A stretch of DNA of 51,887 bases. Origin: Mesorhizobium prunaredense (GTDB lineage Bacteria; Pseudomonadota; Alphaproteobacteria; Rhizobiales; Rhizobiaceae). The stretch covers positions 271,673-323,559 of the forward strand of contig NZ_FTPD01000067.1 of the NCBI RefSeq assembly GCF_900156895.1, given 5' to 3'. The translations under genes and the position numbers were made by a program. Every line of letters begins with the position of its first letter. Position 1 is the stretch's first letter. This document shows positions 15,928 to 24,472 of the stretch, in pieces. The notes under the pieces are model-generated. The model searched no databases. It was given only the letters and a program-made list of their open reading frames with translations, and was not told the origin of the DNA.

Positions 15928-16914
15928 TCAGCGGCTGCCATAGGTCTGGTCGAGCACTCCGCCGGCGGCGAAATACTCGGCCTGGATCTTGGCCCAGCCG
16001 CCGAAGACATCTTCCACCGTCAGCAGCCGGACATCGGGAAACTCGGCCTTGTATTTGGCGGCGACCGCCGCGTCGCGAGCCCGCAGGCCGTTGCGGGCGG
16101 CGATGTCCTGGCCTTGCGGCGTGTAGAGGAAGTCGAGATAGGTCTTGGCGAGGTCACGCGTGCCATGCTCGTCGGCGACCGTGTCGACGATCGCCACCGG
16201 AAACTCCGCCAGCAGGCTGACCGAAGGCGTCACCTGCTCGAACTTATCATCGCCATACTCCCTGCGGACGCCGCGCGTTTCCGACTCGAAGGTGATCAGC
16301 ACGTCGCCGATCTCACGCTGCACGAAGGTGGTGGTGGCGGCGCGCCCGCCAGAGTCGAAGATCGGCACGTTGTTGAACAGCTTGGTGACGAATTCCTTCA
16401 CCTTGGCGTCGTCGCCCTTGAAGGCCTCCTTGGCATAGGCGGTAGCCGCCAGATAGGTGTAGCGCGCATTGCCCGAGGTTTTCGGATTGGGGAAGATCAC
16501 CTGCACGTCGTCGCGCACGAGATCGTCCCAATCCTTGATGTTCTTCGGGTTGCCGGCGCGCACCAGGAAGGACGGCAGCGAATAGAAAGGCGAGGCGTTG
16601 TCGGGGAAATCCTTCTGCCAGTCGGCGGAGATAAGACCCTTCGAGACCAGGAAGTCGATGTCGATGACCTGATTGAAGGTGACGACATCGGCGCCGAGGC
16701 CCTCGGCAATGGCGCGCGCTTGCGCCGACGTCCCGGCATGCGACTGATCGATGGCCACGCCGGGGTGCTCTGATATGAAGGCCTTGTTGACCTGCGCAAA
16801 CAGTTCGCGGCCGACATCATAGGACGAATTCAGTAGTCTATCGGCCGACCAGGCCTGGGAGGATGCCAGGAACAGGCCCGCCAATGTGGCGACGCCAAGC
16901 AAAATTCGCTTCAT
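15928..16914 (-). CDS. sbp: Sulfate/thiosulfate ABC transporter binding protein (second copy)
   Basis: A 328-residue periplasmic protein with signal peptide (residues 1-23, ending SQAWSA). Family motifs are clear: LLNSSYDVGRELF, QSHAGTSAQARAIAEGL, DVVTFNQVIDID, FPNPKTSGNARYTYLAA and FGGW near the end. The ATG at 16914 starts the signal sequence; a longer open frame adds 18 unlikely residues. It stands alone on the minus strand, about 980 bp after cysA, with vapBC in between, and has its own terminator. It is clearly different from the binding protein at 20713, so the two may serve different oxyanions (sulfate, thiosulfate, or a related anion) through the same CysTWA membrane complex. Confidence 0.9.
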   Translation of the reverse strand: MKRILLGVATLAGLFLASSQAWSADRLLNSSYDVGRELFAQVNKAFISEHPGVAIDQSHAGTSAQARAIAEGLGADVVTFNQVIDIDFLVSKGLISADWQKDFPDNASPFYSLPSFLVRAGNPKNIKDWDDLVRDDVQVIFPNPKTSGNARYTYLAATAYAKEAFKGDDAKVKEFVTKLFNNVPIFDSGGRAATTTFVQREIGDVLITFESETRGVRREYGDDKFEQVTPSVSLLAEFPVAIVDTVADEHGTRDLAKTYLDFLYTPQGQDIAARNGLRARDAAVAAKYKAEFPDVRLLTVEDVFGGWAKIQAEYFAAGGVLDQTYGSR

Positions 16915-17156
16915 GAAAACAGAACTCCAATGCAGTGCACCTATTGCCGAACCATAGCGGCAAGGCATGGTGGCCGACGAGACACGAAGGACGGCTGTGT
17001 TACATTGTCCCTAGAAAATCATTCCTACTCGGTGGCGTCTTTAGGATTTTCTTTCAAAGCAGAGGCTTCGAGGCATCTAGGCCACCGGTGTCCGGCCGGC
17101 CCATGTGTTGGCAAACGATGTGTTGGCGGACGATTGCATCATGGCGTAATCTGGCA

Positions 17157-17174
17157 TATACAATTGGTATATAC
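17157..17174. promoter_or_regulatory. Inverted/direct repeat at the vapBC promoter
   Basis: TATAC-AATTG-GTATA (17157-17171) is a perfect 5-bp-arm inverted repeat, and a second TATAC follows at 17170-17174. It ends one base before the AAGGAG ribosome site of vapB. Such a palindrome at the promoter is what a VapB-type antitoxin normally binds for autoregulation. Confidence 0.6.
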
Positions 17175-17189
17175 AAAGGAGCCGTCGCC

Positions 17190-17483
17190 GTGTCCCAGCG
17201 CCGCCATTCAACAACACCACCGAAAGAAGCAGCAACGCCACAGAAAGAGGCGAAGCTGTTTCGCAACAATCGCAGCCAGGCGGTGCGCATTCCTGTCGAG
17301 TTCGAGCTCCCCGGCGAAAAGGTCTTGATCAGCCGTGAAGGCGACCGCCTGGTCATCGAGCCGGTCCGCAAACCTGGCCTCTCGGCGCTGCTCGCGCACT
17401 GGGCGCAAGAACCGCCGCTCGGTCCCGAGGACGACTTCCCCGAATTCGACGATATACCTGTCAAATCCGAGGAATTTTTTTAA
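17190..17483 (+). CDS. vapB: VapB-type antitoxin (AbrB/SpoVT fold)
   Basis: A 97-residue protein. After a Ser/Thr/Pro/Lys-rich N-terminus, residues about 28-60 show the swapped-hairpin DNA-binding fold: KLFRNNRSQAVRIPVEFEL, then KVLISREGDRLVIEPV. The C-terminus (PEDDFPEFDDIPVKSEEFF) is acidic and aromatic, as expected for the part that threads into the toxin. The GTG at 17190 has AAGGAG nine bases upstream. The stop overlaps the vapC start by one base (TAATG). It neutralises VapC and should repress its own promoter. Confidence 0.9.
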   Translation: MSQRRHSTTPPKEAATPQKEAKLFRNNRSQAVRIPVEFELPGEKVLISREGDRLVIEPVRKPGLSALLAHWAQEPPLGPEDDFPEFDDIPVKSEEFF

Positions 17484-17881
17484 TGCGGTTCATGTTGGAC
17501 ACCAACATTATCAGCGACATGATCCGAAACCCGGCGGGCAGAGCCGCCAGCGCCGTCCTGCGCGTGGGAGAGGACGCCGTGTGTACCAGCATCGTGGTCG
17601 CCTCGGAACTGCGATATGGCTGCGTCAGGAAGGGATCGGCCAAGCTGCTCAAGAAGGTCGAGGAATTGCTGGCCGAAATTCCTGTCTTGCCGCTCGATGT
17701 GCCGGTGGATGCCAAATACGGCGCGATTCGCGCCGAGTTGGAACGCATCGGCCGGACCATTGGCCAAAACGACCTTTTTATTGCTGCCCACGCCTACGCA
17801 CTGGACACGACCCTGGTGACCGCCAACATGGGAGAGTTCAACCGGATCAAGGGCCTGAAGGTCGAGAACTGGCTGGCGTAG
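17483..17881 (+). CDS. vapC: VapC-type PIN-domain ribonuclease toxin
   Basis: A 132-residue PIN domain. Acidic active-site residues are in place: D6 in FMLDTNI, E42 in ASELRYG and D97 in GQNDLFIAAHA; the final motif VTANMGEFNRIKGL is also conserved. The enzyme cleaves RNA in the absence of VapB. All key residues are intact, so the toxin should be active. It is convergent with cysA, the two stops being only 13 bp apart, leaving no room for a terminator. Confidence 0.93.
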   Translation: MRFMLDTNIISDMIRNPAGRAASAVLRVGEDAVCTSIVVASELRYGCVRKGSAKLLKKVEELLAEIPVLPLDVPVDAKYGAIRAELERIGRTIGQNDLFIAAHAYALDTTLVTANMGEFNRIKGLKVENWLA

Positions 17882-17894
17882 GAGGGATAGGGGA

Positions 17895-18935
17895 TCAAGC
17901 AGCCGGAAAAAGCTTCCAGCGCCGCGGCCTGAACGCTACCCGGGTCTTCTGCGCCGCCGGATGGTCGACGGGCAGCTCGATCTCGACCCGCTGGCGCTCG
18001 CCGCCGATTTCGAGCTCCACCCGTCTGGTGCCGGCGACGCGGCGGCTGGCGGCGACCGTACCGGCGATGCAGCCATTGCATTCGTCCACCAGGTCGACAT
18101 CGTGCGGGCGGAAGAACAGCGTTGCCTCGCCCCGCGGCGCCTGCGGCGCAGACAGCCCGATCGGGCGGTCGGCGATCCAGACCTGGCCGTCCTCGACCTT
18201 GACCGGAAGCGCGCTCGATTCACCGATGAAGCCGTAGACGAAGGGCGAGTTCGGCGTGTCGTAGATTTCGTCGGCGGTGCCGACCTGCTCGATGCTGCCC
18301 TGGCTCATCACCACGACGCGGTCGGCAAGCTCGAGCGCTTCTTCCTGGTCATGGGTGACAAAGACCGTGGTGTGGCCGGTGGCGTCGTGGATGTCGCGCA
18401 GCCAGCGGCGCAATTCGCGGCGGACCTGGGCGTCGAGCGCGCCGAACGGCTCATCGAGCAAAAGCACGGCCGGTTCGATCGCCATCGCGCGGGCCAGCGC
18501 CACGCGCTGGCGCTGGCCGCCCGAAAGCTGCGCCGGATAGCGCTTTTCCAGGCCGGAAAGCTGGACGAGGTCGAGAAGCTCTGAGGCACGGCGGCGGATT
18601 TCCTGCGCCGACGGCCGTGACGCCCCATGCCGAACTTTTAAGCCGAAGCCGATATTGTCGGCGACCGTCATATGGCGAAACAGCGCATAATGCTGGAAAA
18701 CGAAGCCGACATTGCGCTCCTGGATCGACTTTTGCGACGCATCCTCCTCGCCGAAGAAGATCTTTCCTTTCGTCGGCCGCTCCAGCCCGGCTATCAGCCT
18801 GAGCAGCGTCGTCTTGCCGGAGCCGGAAGGCCCGAGCAGCGCGATCAGTTCGCCGGACTTGATGTCGAGCGAAACGTCGTGGAGCGCCGGAAACCGTTCA
18901 AACTCCTTGCGCACGTTGGCAACGCGAACTTCCAT
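17895..18935 (-). CDS. cysA: Sulfate/thiosulfate ABC transporter ATP-binding protein CysA
   Basis: A 346-residue ATPase. Walker A is GPSGSGKTT, the signature is LSGGQRQR, Walker B is VLLLDEPFGALD, and the H-loop is VFVTHDQEEA. The C-terminal third is a TOBE-like regulatory domain (FFRPHDVDL, then VELEIGGERQ). This matches CysA. The ATG at 18935 has AAAGGGA upstream. It is the last gene of the sbp-cysT-cysW-cysA series and lies 16 bp after cysW. Confidence 0.94.
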   Translation of the reverse strand: MEVRVANVRKEFERFPALHDVSLDIKSGELIALLGPSGSGKTTLLRLIAGLERPTKGKIFFGEEDASQKSIQERNVGFVFQHYALFRHMTVADNIGFGLKVRHGASRPSAQEIRRRASELLDLVQLSGLEKRYPAQLSGGQRQRVALARAMAIEPAVLLLDEPFGALDAQVRRELRRWLRDIHDATGHTTVFVTHDQEEALELADRVVVMSQGSIEQVGTADEIYDTPNSPFVYGFIGESSALPVKVEDGQVWIADRPIGLSAPQAPRGEATLFFRPHDVDLVDECNGCIAGTVAASRRVAGTRRVELEIGGERQRVEIELPVDHPAAQKTRVAFRPRRWKLFPAA

Positions 18936-18951
18936 CAACCGTCCCTTTGTT

Positions 18952-19836
18952 TCAATGTCCGCGCGTCGCGGCGATCTCGGCGCCGTAGCGCATTTCGAGA
19001 AGTGTTTTCAAGACCAGCGTGACGAGCGCCAGGCCCGCAAGCAGCGAGGCGACGGCGAAGGCGGCTGCGGCATTGTATTCGTTATAGAGGATTTCGACAT
19101 GCAGCGGCATGGTGTTGGTCAGTCCGCGTATGTGGCCCGACACGACGGAGACCGCGCCGAACTCACCCATGGCGCGAGCATTGCACAACAAGACGCCGTA
19201 GAGCAGCCCCCATTTGACGTTGGGCAGCGTCACGTACCAGAACGCCTGCCAGCCATTGGCGCCGAGCGACAGCGCCGCCTCCTCGTCGCCATTGCCCTGT
19301 TCCTGCATCAAGGGGATCAGTTCACGAGCGACGAAGGGGAAAGTGACGAAGATGGTGGCGAGCACGATGCCCGGCACGGCAAAGAGGATGACGATGCCAT
19401 GCGCCTTCAGCCAGGCACCGAGCAGGCCTTGCGCGCCGAACAACAGCACATAGACCAGCCCGGAAATGACCGGCGATACCGAAAACGGCAGGTCGATGAG
19501 CGTGGTCAGGAAAGCCTTGCCCTTGAACTCGAACTTGGCGATCGCCCAGGCGGCGGAGACGCCGAAGACAATGTTGAGCGGCACCGAGATCGCCGCCACC
19601 AGCAGCGTCAGGTGGATCGCCGAACGCGTGTCGGGATTGGTCAGCGCCTCGGTATAGGCACTGAGACCCTTTGCGAAGGCTTCATTGAAGACGACGATCA
19701 GCGGCAACAGCAGGAAAATGCCGAGGAAGGCAAAGGTCACGATCATCAGCACGGCTTTCGCCGGGCGGCTTTCGGTCACTGCCGCCGACTGGCTTTCGTG
19801 GTGCAGTGCGTAGGATTTGATCTCCGGATCAGCCAT
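18952..19836 (-). CDS. cysW: Sulfate/thiosulfate ABC transporter permease CysW
   Basis: A 294-residue inner membrane protein with six hydrophobic segments. The binding-protein-dependent transport signature appears as GDEEAALSLGANGWQAFWYVTLP, which contacts CysA. VSVVSGHIRGLTNTMPLHVEILYNEY is typical of CysW. The start overlaps the end of cysT by 8 bp, showing tight coupling. Confidence 0.94.
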   Translation of the reverse strand: MADPEIKSYALHHESQSAAVTESRPAKAVLMIVTFAFLGIFLLLPLIVVFNEAFAKGLSAYTEALTNPDTRSAIHLTLLVAAISVPLNIVFGVSAAWAIAKFEFKGKAFLTTLIDLPFSVSPVISGLVYVLLFGAQGLLGAWLKAHGIVILFAVPGIVLATIFVTFPFVARELIPLMQEQGNGDEEAALSLGANGWQAFWYVTLPNVKWGLLYGVLLCNARAMGEFGAVSVVSGHIRGLTNTMPLHVEILYNEYNAAAAFAVASLLAGLALVTLVLKTLLEMRYGAEIAATRGH

Positions 19837-20680
19837 AGCGCTTGCGGCTCCACGTCTGCACCAGATTGATGACCAGCAGCATCACGAACGACAAAGCGAG
19901 CATGATCGCCGCGATCGCGGTCGCCGCCGCATAATTGTATTCCTCGAGCCTGATGACGATCAGAAGCGGCGCGATCTCGGATTTGTAGGGCAGGTTGCCG
20001 GCGATGAAGATGACGGAGCCGTACTCGCCGACGCCACGCGCGAAAGCCAGCGCAAAACCGGTGACGATGGCCGGCGCCAGGCCCGGAAGCAGAACCCGGG
20101 CGATGGTCTGGAAGCGATTGGCGCCGAGCGTGGCGGCCACTTCCTCGACCTCCTTGTCGATCTCCTCCATGATCGGCTGGACGGTGCGCACGACAAAAGG
20201 CAGGCCGATGAAGATCAGCGCGATGACGATGCCGAGCGGCGTGTAGGCGACCTTGATGCCAAGCGGCGCCAGCAGGCTGCCGAGCCAGCCGTTTGGCGCG
20301 TAGAGCGTGGTCAGGGCGATGCCGGCCACCGCCGTCGGCAGTGCAAAGGGCAGGTCGACCATGGCGTCGACGATGCGGCGACCTGGAAAGCTGTAGCGCA
20401 CCAATACCCAGGCGACGATCGTGCCGAAGACGACATTGACCGCCGCGGCAATGAAGGCGGTGCCAAAACTGATTTCAAGCGCGTTGATGGTGCGGCGGTC
20501 GGTGGCGATCGCCCAGAAATCGGCCCAGCCAAGCGCGGCCGATCGCCAGATCAGCCCTGACAGGGGAATGAGGATGATGAGCGTGAGGTAGGCAAGCGAG
20601 AAGCCGAGCGTCAATCCGAAACCCGGAATGACGCTCGGCTGTCTGAACCGCCACCCCGCCTTGGCGGGTGCTGTGGTCAT
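19829..20680 (-). CDS. cysT: Sulfate/thiosulfate ABC transporter permease CysT (CysU)
   Basis: A 283-residue permease. The conserved LPFALPTAVAGIAL segment and the loop EEVAATLGANRFQTIARVLLP fit CysT. About six membrane spans are visible. A ribosome site AGGACG precedes the ATG at 20680. With CysW it forms the membrane channel. The gap to sbp is 32 bp and contains the small palindrome CTAGATTCTAG. Confidence 0.94.
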   Translation of the reverse strand: MTTAPAKAGWRFRQPSVIPGFGLTLGFSLAYLTLIILIPLSGLIWRSAALGWADFWAIATDRRTINALEISFGTAFIAAAVNVVFGTIVAWVLVRYSFPGRRIVDAMVDLPFALPTAVAGIALTTLYAPNGWLGSLLAPLGIKVAYTPLGIVIALIFIGLPFVVRTVQPIMEEIDKEVEEVAATLGANRFQTIARVLLPGLAPAIVTGFALAFARGVGEYGSVIFIAGNLPYKSEIAPLLIVIRLEEYNYAAATAIAAIMLALSFVMLLVINLVQTWSRKRYG

Positions 20681-20712
20681 GTCGTCCTGATCTAGAATCT
20701 AGCTTACTGGGT

Positions 20713-21741
20713 CTACTGGGCCGGCGTGTAGATCTGGTCGAATATACCACCGTCGCCGAAATGGTAAGGCTGTGCTTTCTTCCAACCGCCAAAAAGCGGA
20801 TCGTCGATGGTGATCAGCTTGATCTCAGGCAGTTTCGCGAGGTCCTCGGGCGGTACCAAATCCGGCTTCGACGGGCGATAGTGGTTCTTGGCGATCAGCG
20901 TCTGGCCTTCCTTGGAGTAGAGATAGCTCAGATAGGCTTCGGCGACTTTTCGCGTGCCCTTGGCATCGACATTGGCGTCGACCACGGCGACCGGCGGCTC
21001 GGCCAGGATCGAGGTCGGCGGGTAGACGATATCGAAATTGTCGGCGCCGAACTCGTCGAGCGCCAGATAGGCCTCGTTTTCCCAGGCCAGCAGCACGTCG
21101 CCCAGGCCCTTTTGCGCGAAGGTCACGGTCGAGCCGCGCGCGCCGGTGTCGAGCACCGGAACATGCGCGTAGAGGTTGCCGACGAACTCCTTGGTCTTGG
21201 CTTCGTCGCCACCATCCTTGGCGGTGGCGTAGGCCCAGGCGGCGAGATAGTTCCAGCGCGCGCCGCCCGAAGTCTTGGGGTTTGGCGTGATCACCTGAAC
21301 GTCGTCCTTGACCAGATCGCCCCAGTCCTGGATGCCCTTCGGGTTGCCCTTGCGGACAAGGAAGACGATGGTCGAAGTGTAGGGTGCCGAATTGTTCTCG
21401 AACTTGGTCCGCCAGTCGGGATTGATCTTCTTCGATTTCGAGACGATGGCGTTGATGTCGCCTTCGAGCGCCAGCGTTACCACGTCGGCGTCGAGGCCGT
21501 CGATCACGGCGCGGGCCTGCGCGCCCGACCCGCCATGCGACTGCTGGACGGTTACCGTCTCGCCGGTCTCGGCCTTCCAGTGGGCGGCAAAGGCCTCGTC
21601 GAATTGCTTGTAAAGCTCACGCGTCGGATCATAGGACACGTTGAGGATGGTGGTATCGGCAAACGCCAAACCGAGCGTGCCGAACTGGACAGATGTGGCG
21701 ACCAGTGCGCCGAGCAGTTTCCTGAAATGAGGATTGGACAT
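20713..21741 (-). CDS. sbp: Sulfate ABC transporter binding protein (first gene of the cys operon)
   Basis: A 342-residue periplasmic protein with a signal peptide (to about residue 28, ending LAFA). Clear family motifs: LNVSYDPTRELYKQF, QQSHGGSGAQARAVIDGL, DVVTLALEGDI, PNPKTSGGARWNYLAAWAYA and FGGW. The ATG at 21741 follows GGAGGCGG at good spacing. Compared with the second copy at 15928 it keeps the SHGGSGAQAR form of the sulfate-binding loop, while the other has SHAGTSAQAR. It leads the cysTWA operon. Confidence 0.93.
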   Translation of the reverse strand: MSNPHFRKLLGALVATSVQFGTLGLAFADTTILNVSYDPTRELYKQFDEAFAAHWKAETGETVTVQQSHGGSGAQARAVIDGLDADVVTLALEGDINAIVSKSKKINPDWRTKFENNSAPYTSTIVFLVRKGNPKGIQDWGDLVKDDVQVITPNPKTSGGARWNYLAAWAYATAKDGGDEAKTKEFVGNLYAHVPVLDTGARGSTVTFAQKGLGDVLLAWENEAYLALDEFGADNFDIVYPPTSILAEPPVAVVDANVDAKGTRKVAEAYLSYLYSKEGQTLIAKNHYRPSKPDLVPPEDLAKLPEIKLITIDDPLFGGWKKAQPYHFGDGGIFDQIYTPAQ

Positions 21742-21767
21742 TTCCGCCTCCGTTGAGATCACCTCAA

Positions 21768-21784
21768 TCTACCGAATTAGTAGA
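21768..21784. promoter_or_regulatory. Candidate operator of the cys operon
   Basis: TCTAC-CGAATTA-GTAGA is an inverted repeat with 5-bp arms, 27 bp upstream of the sbp start in an AT-rich stretch. Position and symmetry suit a transcription factor site; the Rrf2 protein encoded at 15227 is the nearest candidate. No second copy was found upstream of the other sbp gene, which weakens the case. Confidence 0.4.
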
Positions 21785-22060
21785 AATTAGATGCATTCAA
21801 AGTTGCTTTTTTCGGCCTTATGAAGCAATTTTTCGCTGACTTCCGGCATTACGAAGAAATTCTTTCCTCGCAGCGCTGCTATGCGGATCCGAGCACATGA
21901 GCGATCTATCTAGAGACAGGTTGCGCCTCGGCAATGGCTTGAGGAGTGCGAGCGTGTGTTCAGTCGGCGGCGACGAGAAGATTGAAGCGCTGCTTGGAAA
22001 TGGCTCGCGCGCAAAATTGGCAGGACGACGGCGACCTTGCGGAAGACGAGCTTCGGCATA

Positions 22061-22086
22061 CCCCTCTGGCCTGCCGGCCAGAGGGG
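22061..22086. repeat. Short palindromic intergenic repeat
   Basis: CCCCTCTGGCC and GGCCAGAGGGG form perfect 11-bp arms with a 4-base loop. The CCCCTCTG/CAGAGGGG ends are shared with the family B elements at 5078 and 49146, so this looks like a minimal or deleted copy. It lies about 80 bp beyond the pbpC stop and could act as a termination or mRNA-end hairpin. Confidence 0.65.
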
Positions 22087-22168
22087 GCGCCTCGGAACAG
22101 GCATGGGCAAGTATCCTGCTACTCGACGACCTCGCGGAAAGCCAATTCCCTCAATCGCCTGGCGCATT

Positions 22169-24259
22169 CTATTCAACGAACACTTTCACACTGGCCGCGC
22201 GCCCGGCCGCGTCGATCACGGTCAGGGTCGAATAGCCGGCGCAGTCCGGCTGCCAGGTCGCGGTGCGCCGCCGGTCGATGCCGACCAGCGGCTTGCCATT
22301 GGCCAGCCAGCGGAAAGGCGCGCGGCCGCCTTGCAGCTTCAGCACCAGTGGCGTGGCGTCGGCGGCGGTGGCGCCGAGATCGACGTGGGCGCCGTCGGGC
22401 GGAAAGATGATCGTCGGGGCGGGCTCGGTCGGCGTCGCCTGGACCAGGCCGTCGGCGCCAGAGCCGAAGCGGGCCAATGTGACCGGCAGATCGTCGCGCC
22501 TGGGTCTGGTGACGCCAGCCGGCTGGCTTGGCAGCGGCACGGCAGCCAGGCCGGAGCGGACAAAGCCCTCGAACAGGATCGGTGCGGCCGAGACATAGCC
22601 GGACAGGCCGGGCACCGCGCCGGCATCGGGACGGCCGACCCAGACGCCCAGCACGAAGCGCCCGTCGAAGCCGACCGACCAGGCATCGCGGTAGCCGTAG
22701 GAGGTGCCGGTCTTGTAGGCGATGCCGCGCTGGGCGGCGCCCTCAGGCGGCTTGACGCCCGACAATATGTCGGTGATCTGCCAGTTCGCCTGATCATCGA
22801 GGATGGTAGCGGTCGAGCGCTCGGCATTCGCCGGCTCGGTGCCGTCATGCAGCGTGTGTGCCTTGCCGCCATTGGCGAGCCCGGCATAGAGCTGGACGAG
22901 GTCGCGCAGCGTCACGCCGACGCCGCCAAGGCCGATGGCGAGACCCGGCGCCTTGTTGACGGGCAGGATCGGTGTGACGCCGGCCTGCCGGAAGCGCGCG
23001 AGCAGCCGCGCCGGCCCGACCGCGTCGAGCACACTGATCGCCGGCACGTTGAGCGACAGCTGCAGCGCCTGCCTGATGCTGACGTCGCCCTGATAGCCCA
23101 TGTCGAAATTCTTCGGCCGATAGCCGAAGAAATCCGTCGGCCTGTCATCGATCAGCGTTTCCTGCGCCACCAATCCCTGCTCGAAGGCGAGCCCGTAGAT
23201 GAACGGCTTCAGGGTCGAACCGGGCGAGCGGACGATCCTGGTCATGTCGATCCAGCCGGAGCGGCTGGCGTCGAAATAGTCGGCGGAGCCGACTTCGCCG
23301 AGGATGTCGCCGGTGCGGGCGTCGGCCAGTACCATGGCGACGGACAGGCGGGGGCCGAGCCTGGTTGCGGCATCCCTGGCCACCTGCTCCAGCCCTTCCT
23401 GGACGCTTTTGCGGATCGTCAGCCGCAGCTTCTGGCCGAGGACGGCCCTGGGCAGCACCGCATAAGCGGCATGGGCGGCGAGCGCCGGAAGCGGGCGGCG
23501 GCCGGCGGGAACATCATCGAGCGCGGCACGTGCGGCCTCGCGCTCGCCGAGCAGGCCTGATGCGACCATGCGCGTCATCACCCGGTCGCGGGCGGCGTGG
23601 GCGATTGAAAGGTTGCGGTCGGGCCGGCGCTTTTCCGGCAGTTGCGGCAGCGCGACGAGCAGGGCCGCCTCCGAGACGGTCAGCCGCTTCGGCTCCTTGC
23701 CGAAATAGGCCAGCGAGGCGGCGCGCGCGCCTTCGAGATTGCCGCCATAGGGCGCCAGCGTCAGATAGCGTTCGAGGATCTCGCGCTTGGTGACCCGCCG
23801 CTCGATCTGCAGGGCGCGCAGCAGCTGCTTGAGCTTGGAGCCGAGGCTGCGGCTGTCGCGCGGTTCGGTCAGCCGGGCGAGCTGCATCGACAGCGTCGAG
23901 CCGCCGGAGACGATACGGCCATTGGTCACGAACTGGCCGGCGGCGCGGGCCAGCGCCAGCACGTCGACGCCTCGATGGTCCCAGAAGCGCTTGTCCTCGT
24001 AAGTCACCAGCATGTCGACGAACTGTCTGTCGACCTGATCGAGGCGGGTGGCGAGCCGCCAATAGCCATCCGGCGTGGCGAAGGCCCGCAACAGCTGGCC
24101 GTCGCGGTCCTGCACTTCGGTCGATACCGTCAGCGCCGCCGGCAGCGGCGGCGGAAAGGCGCGGTCGAGCTGCCACAGGGTGGCAGCGGCGAGCGCGAGG
24201 AAGCCGGCGAGGGAGATGGCCGTGATGGCTGAACGGCGCAGGAATTTTTTGGAGAGCAT
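22169..24259 (-). CDS. pbpC: Penicillin-binding protein 1C
   Basis: A 696-residue bifunctional peptidoglycan synthase. An N-terminal membrane anchor (residues 11-29) is followed by a GT51 transglycosylase with catalytic E88 in TYEDKRFWDHRG and SGGSTLSMQL. The transpeptidase has SPGSTLKP (S348, K351), SLN (402-404) and KTGTS (516-520). The end (about 610-696) is the BiPBP_C domain of PBP1C (PDGAHVDLG, LVLKLQGG). It starts at ATG 24259, right at the edge of a repeat element that provides GAGGGG as ribosome site. It lies downstream of the alpha-2-macroglobulin gene, the usual partner; the pair is thought to guard and repair the envelope. Confidence 0.95.
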   Translation of the reverse strand: MLSKKFLRRSAITAISLAGFLALAAATLWQLDRAFPPPLPAALTVSTEVQDRDGQLLRAFATPDGYWRLATRLDQVDRQFVDMLVTYEDKRFWDHRGVDVLALARAAGQFVTNGRIVSGGSTLSMQLARLTEPRDSRSLGSKLKQLLRALQIERRVTKREILERYLTLAPYGGNLEGARAASLAYFGKEPKRLTVSEAALLVALPQLPEKRRPDRNLSIAHAARDRVMTRMVASGLLGEREAARAALDDVPAGRRPLPALAAHAAYAVLPRAVLGQKLRLTIRKSVQEGLEQVARDAATRLGPRLSVAMVLADARTGDILGEVGSADYFDASRSGWIDMTRIVRSPGSTLKPFIYGLAFEQGLVAQETLIDDRPTDFFGYRPKNFDMGYQGDVSIRQALQLSLNVPAISVLDAVGPARLLARFRQAGVTPILPVNKAPGLAIGLGGVGVTLRDLVQLYAGLANGGKAHTLHDGTEPANAERSTATILDDQANWQITDILSGVKPPEGAAQRGIAYKTGTSYGYRDAWSVGFDGRFVLGVWVGRPDAGAVPGLSGYVSAAPILFEGFVRSGLAAVPLPSQPAGVTRPRRDDLPVTLARFGSGADGLVQATPTEPAPTIIFPPDGAHVDLGATAADATPLVLKLQGGRAPFRWLANGKPLVGIDRRRTATWQPDCAGYSTLTVIDAAGRAASVKVFVE

Positions 24260-24444
24260 GGCGCCGCCCCTCATCCGCCTGCCGGCACCTTCTCCCCGTA
24301 TAGTGACGGGGAGAAGGGAGCTGTCACGGTCCACGGCGGCTTTTCTGCAGCGTTCGAGATTGGCGAAAACTTCGGCGCAGGCCTTTTTCTCCCCGTCACT
24401 ATACGGGGAGAAATGCCCGGCAGGGCAATGAGGGGCGGCGCCAT
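24258..24444. repeat. Composite palindromic repeat (family A) between a2m and pbpC
   Basis: Perfect 17-bp inverted arms (24258-24274 and 24428-24444) enclose two hairpins that are inverted copies of each other, each a 26-bp TTCTCCCCGT...GGGGAGAA unit differing only in the orientation of the ATAGTGA loop. The left arm contains the first two bases of the pbpC start codon on its reverse strand. The element lies inside the probable a2m-pbpC transcript and could form a large RNA structure there. Confidence 0.8.
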
Positions 24445-24472
24445 CGCCATGTTCATGTTCGCCATCTTTGCC

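Larger units (their letters stand above)
21742..22168. other. Gene-free region upstream of sbp, 427 bp
   Basis: No gene is seen. The part next to sbp (21742-21860) is comparatively AT-rich and probably holds the cys operon promoter. The part next to pbpC contains the short palindromic repeat at 22061 and otherwise unremarkable GC-rich DNA. Confidence 0.6.

Noticed and set aside
22061..22086. Classical rho-independent terminator of pbpC
   Set aside because: The stem is strong but no U-tract follows on the minus strand, and its ends match the dispersed repeat family.
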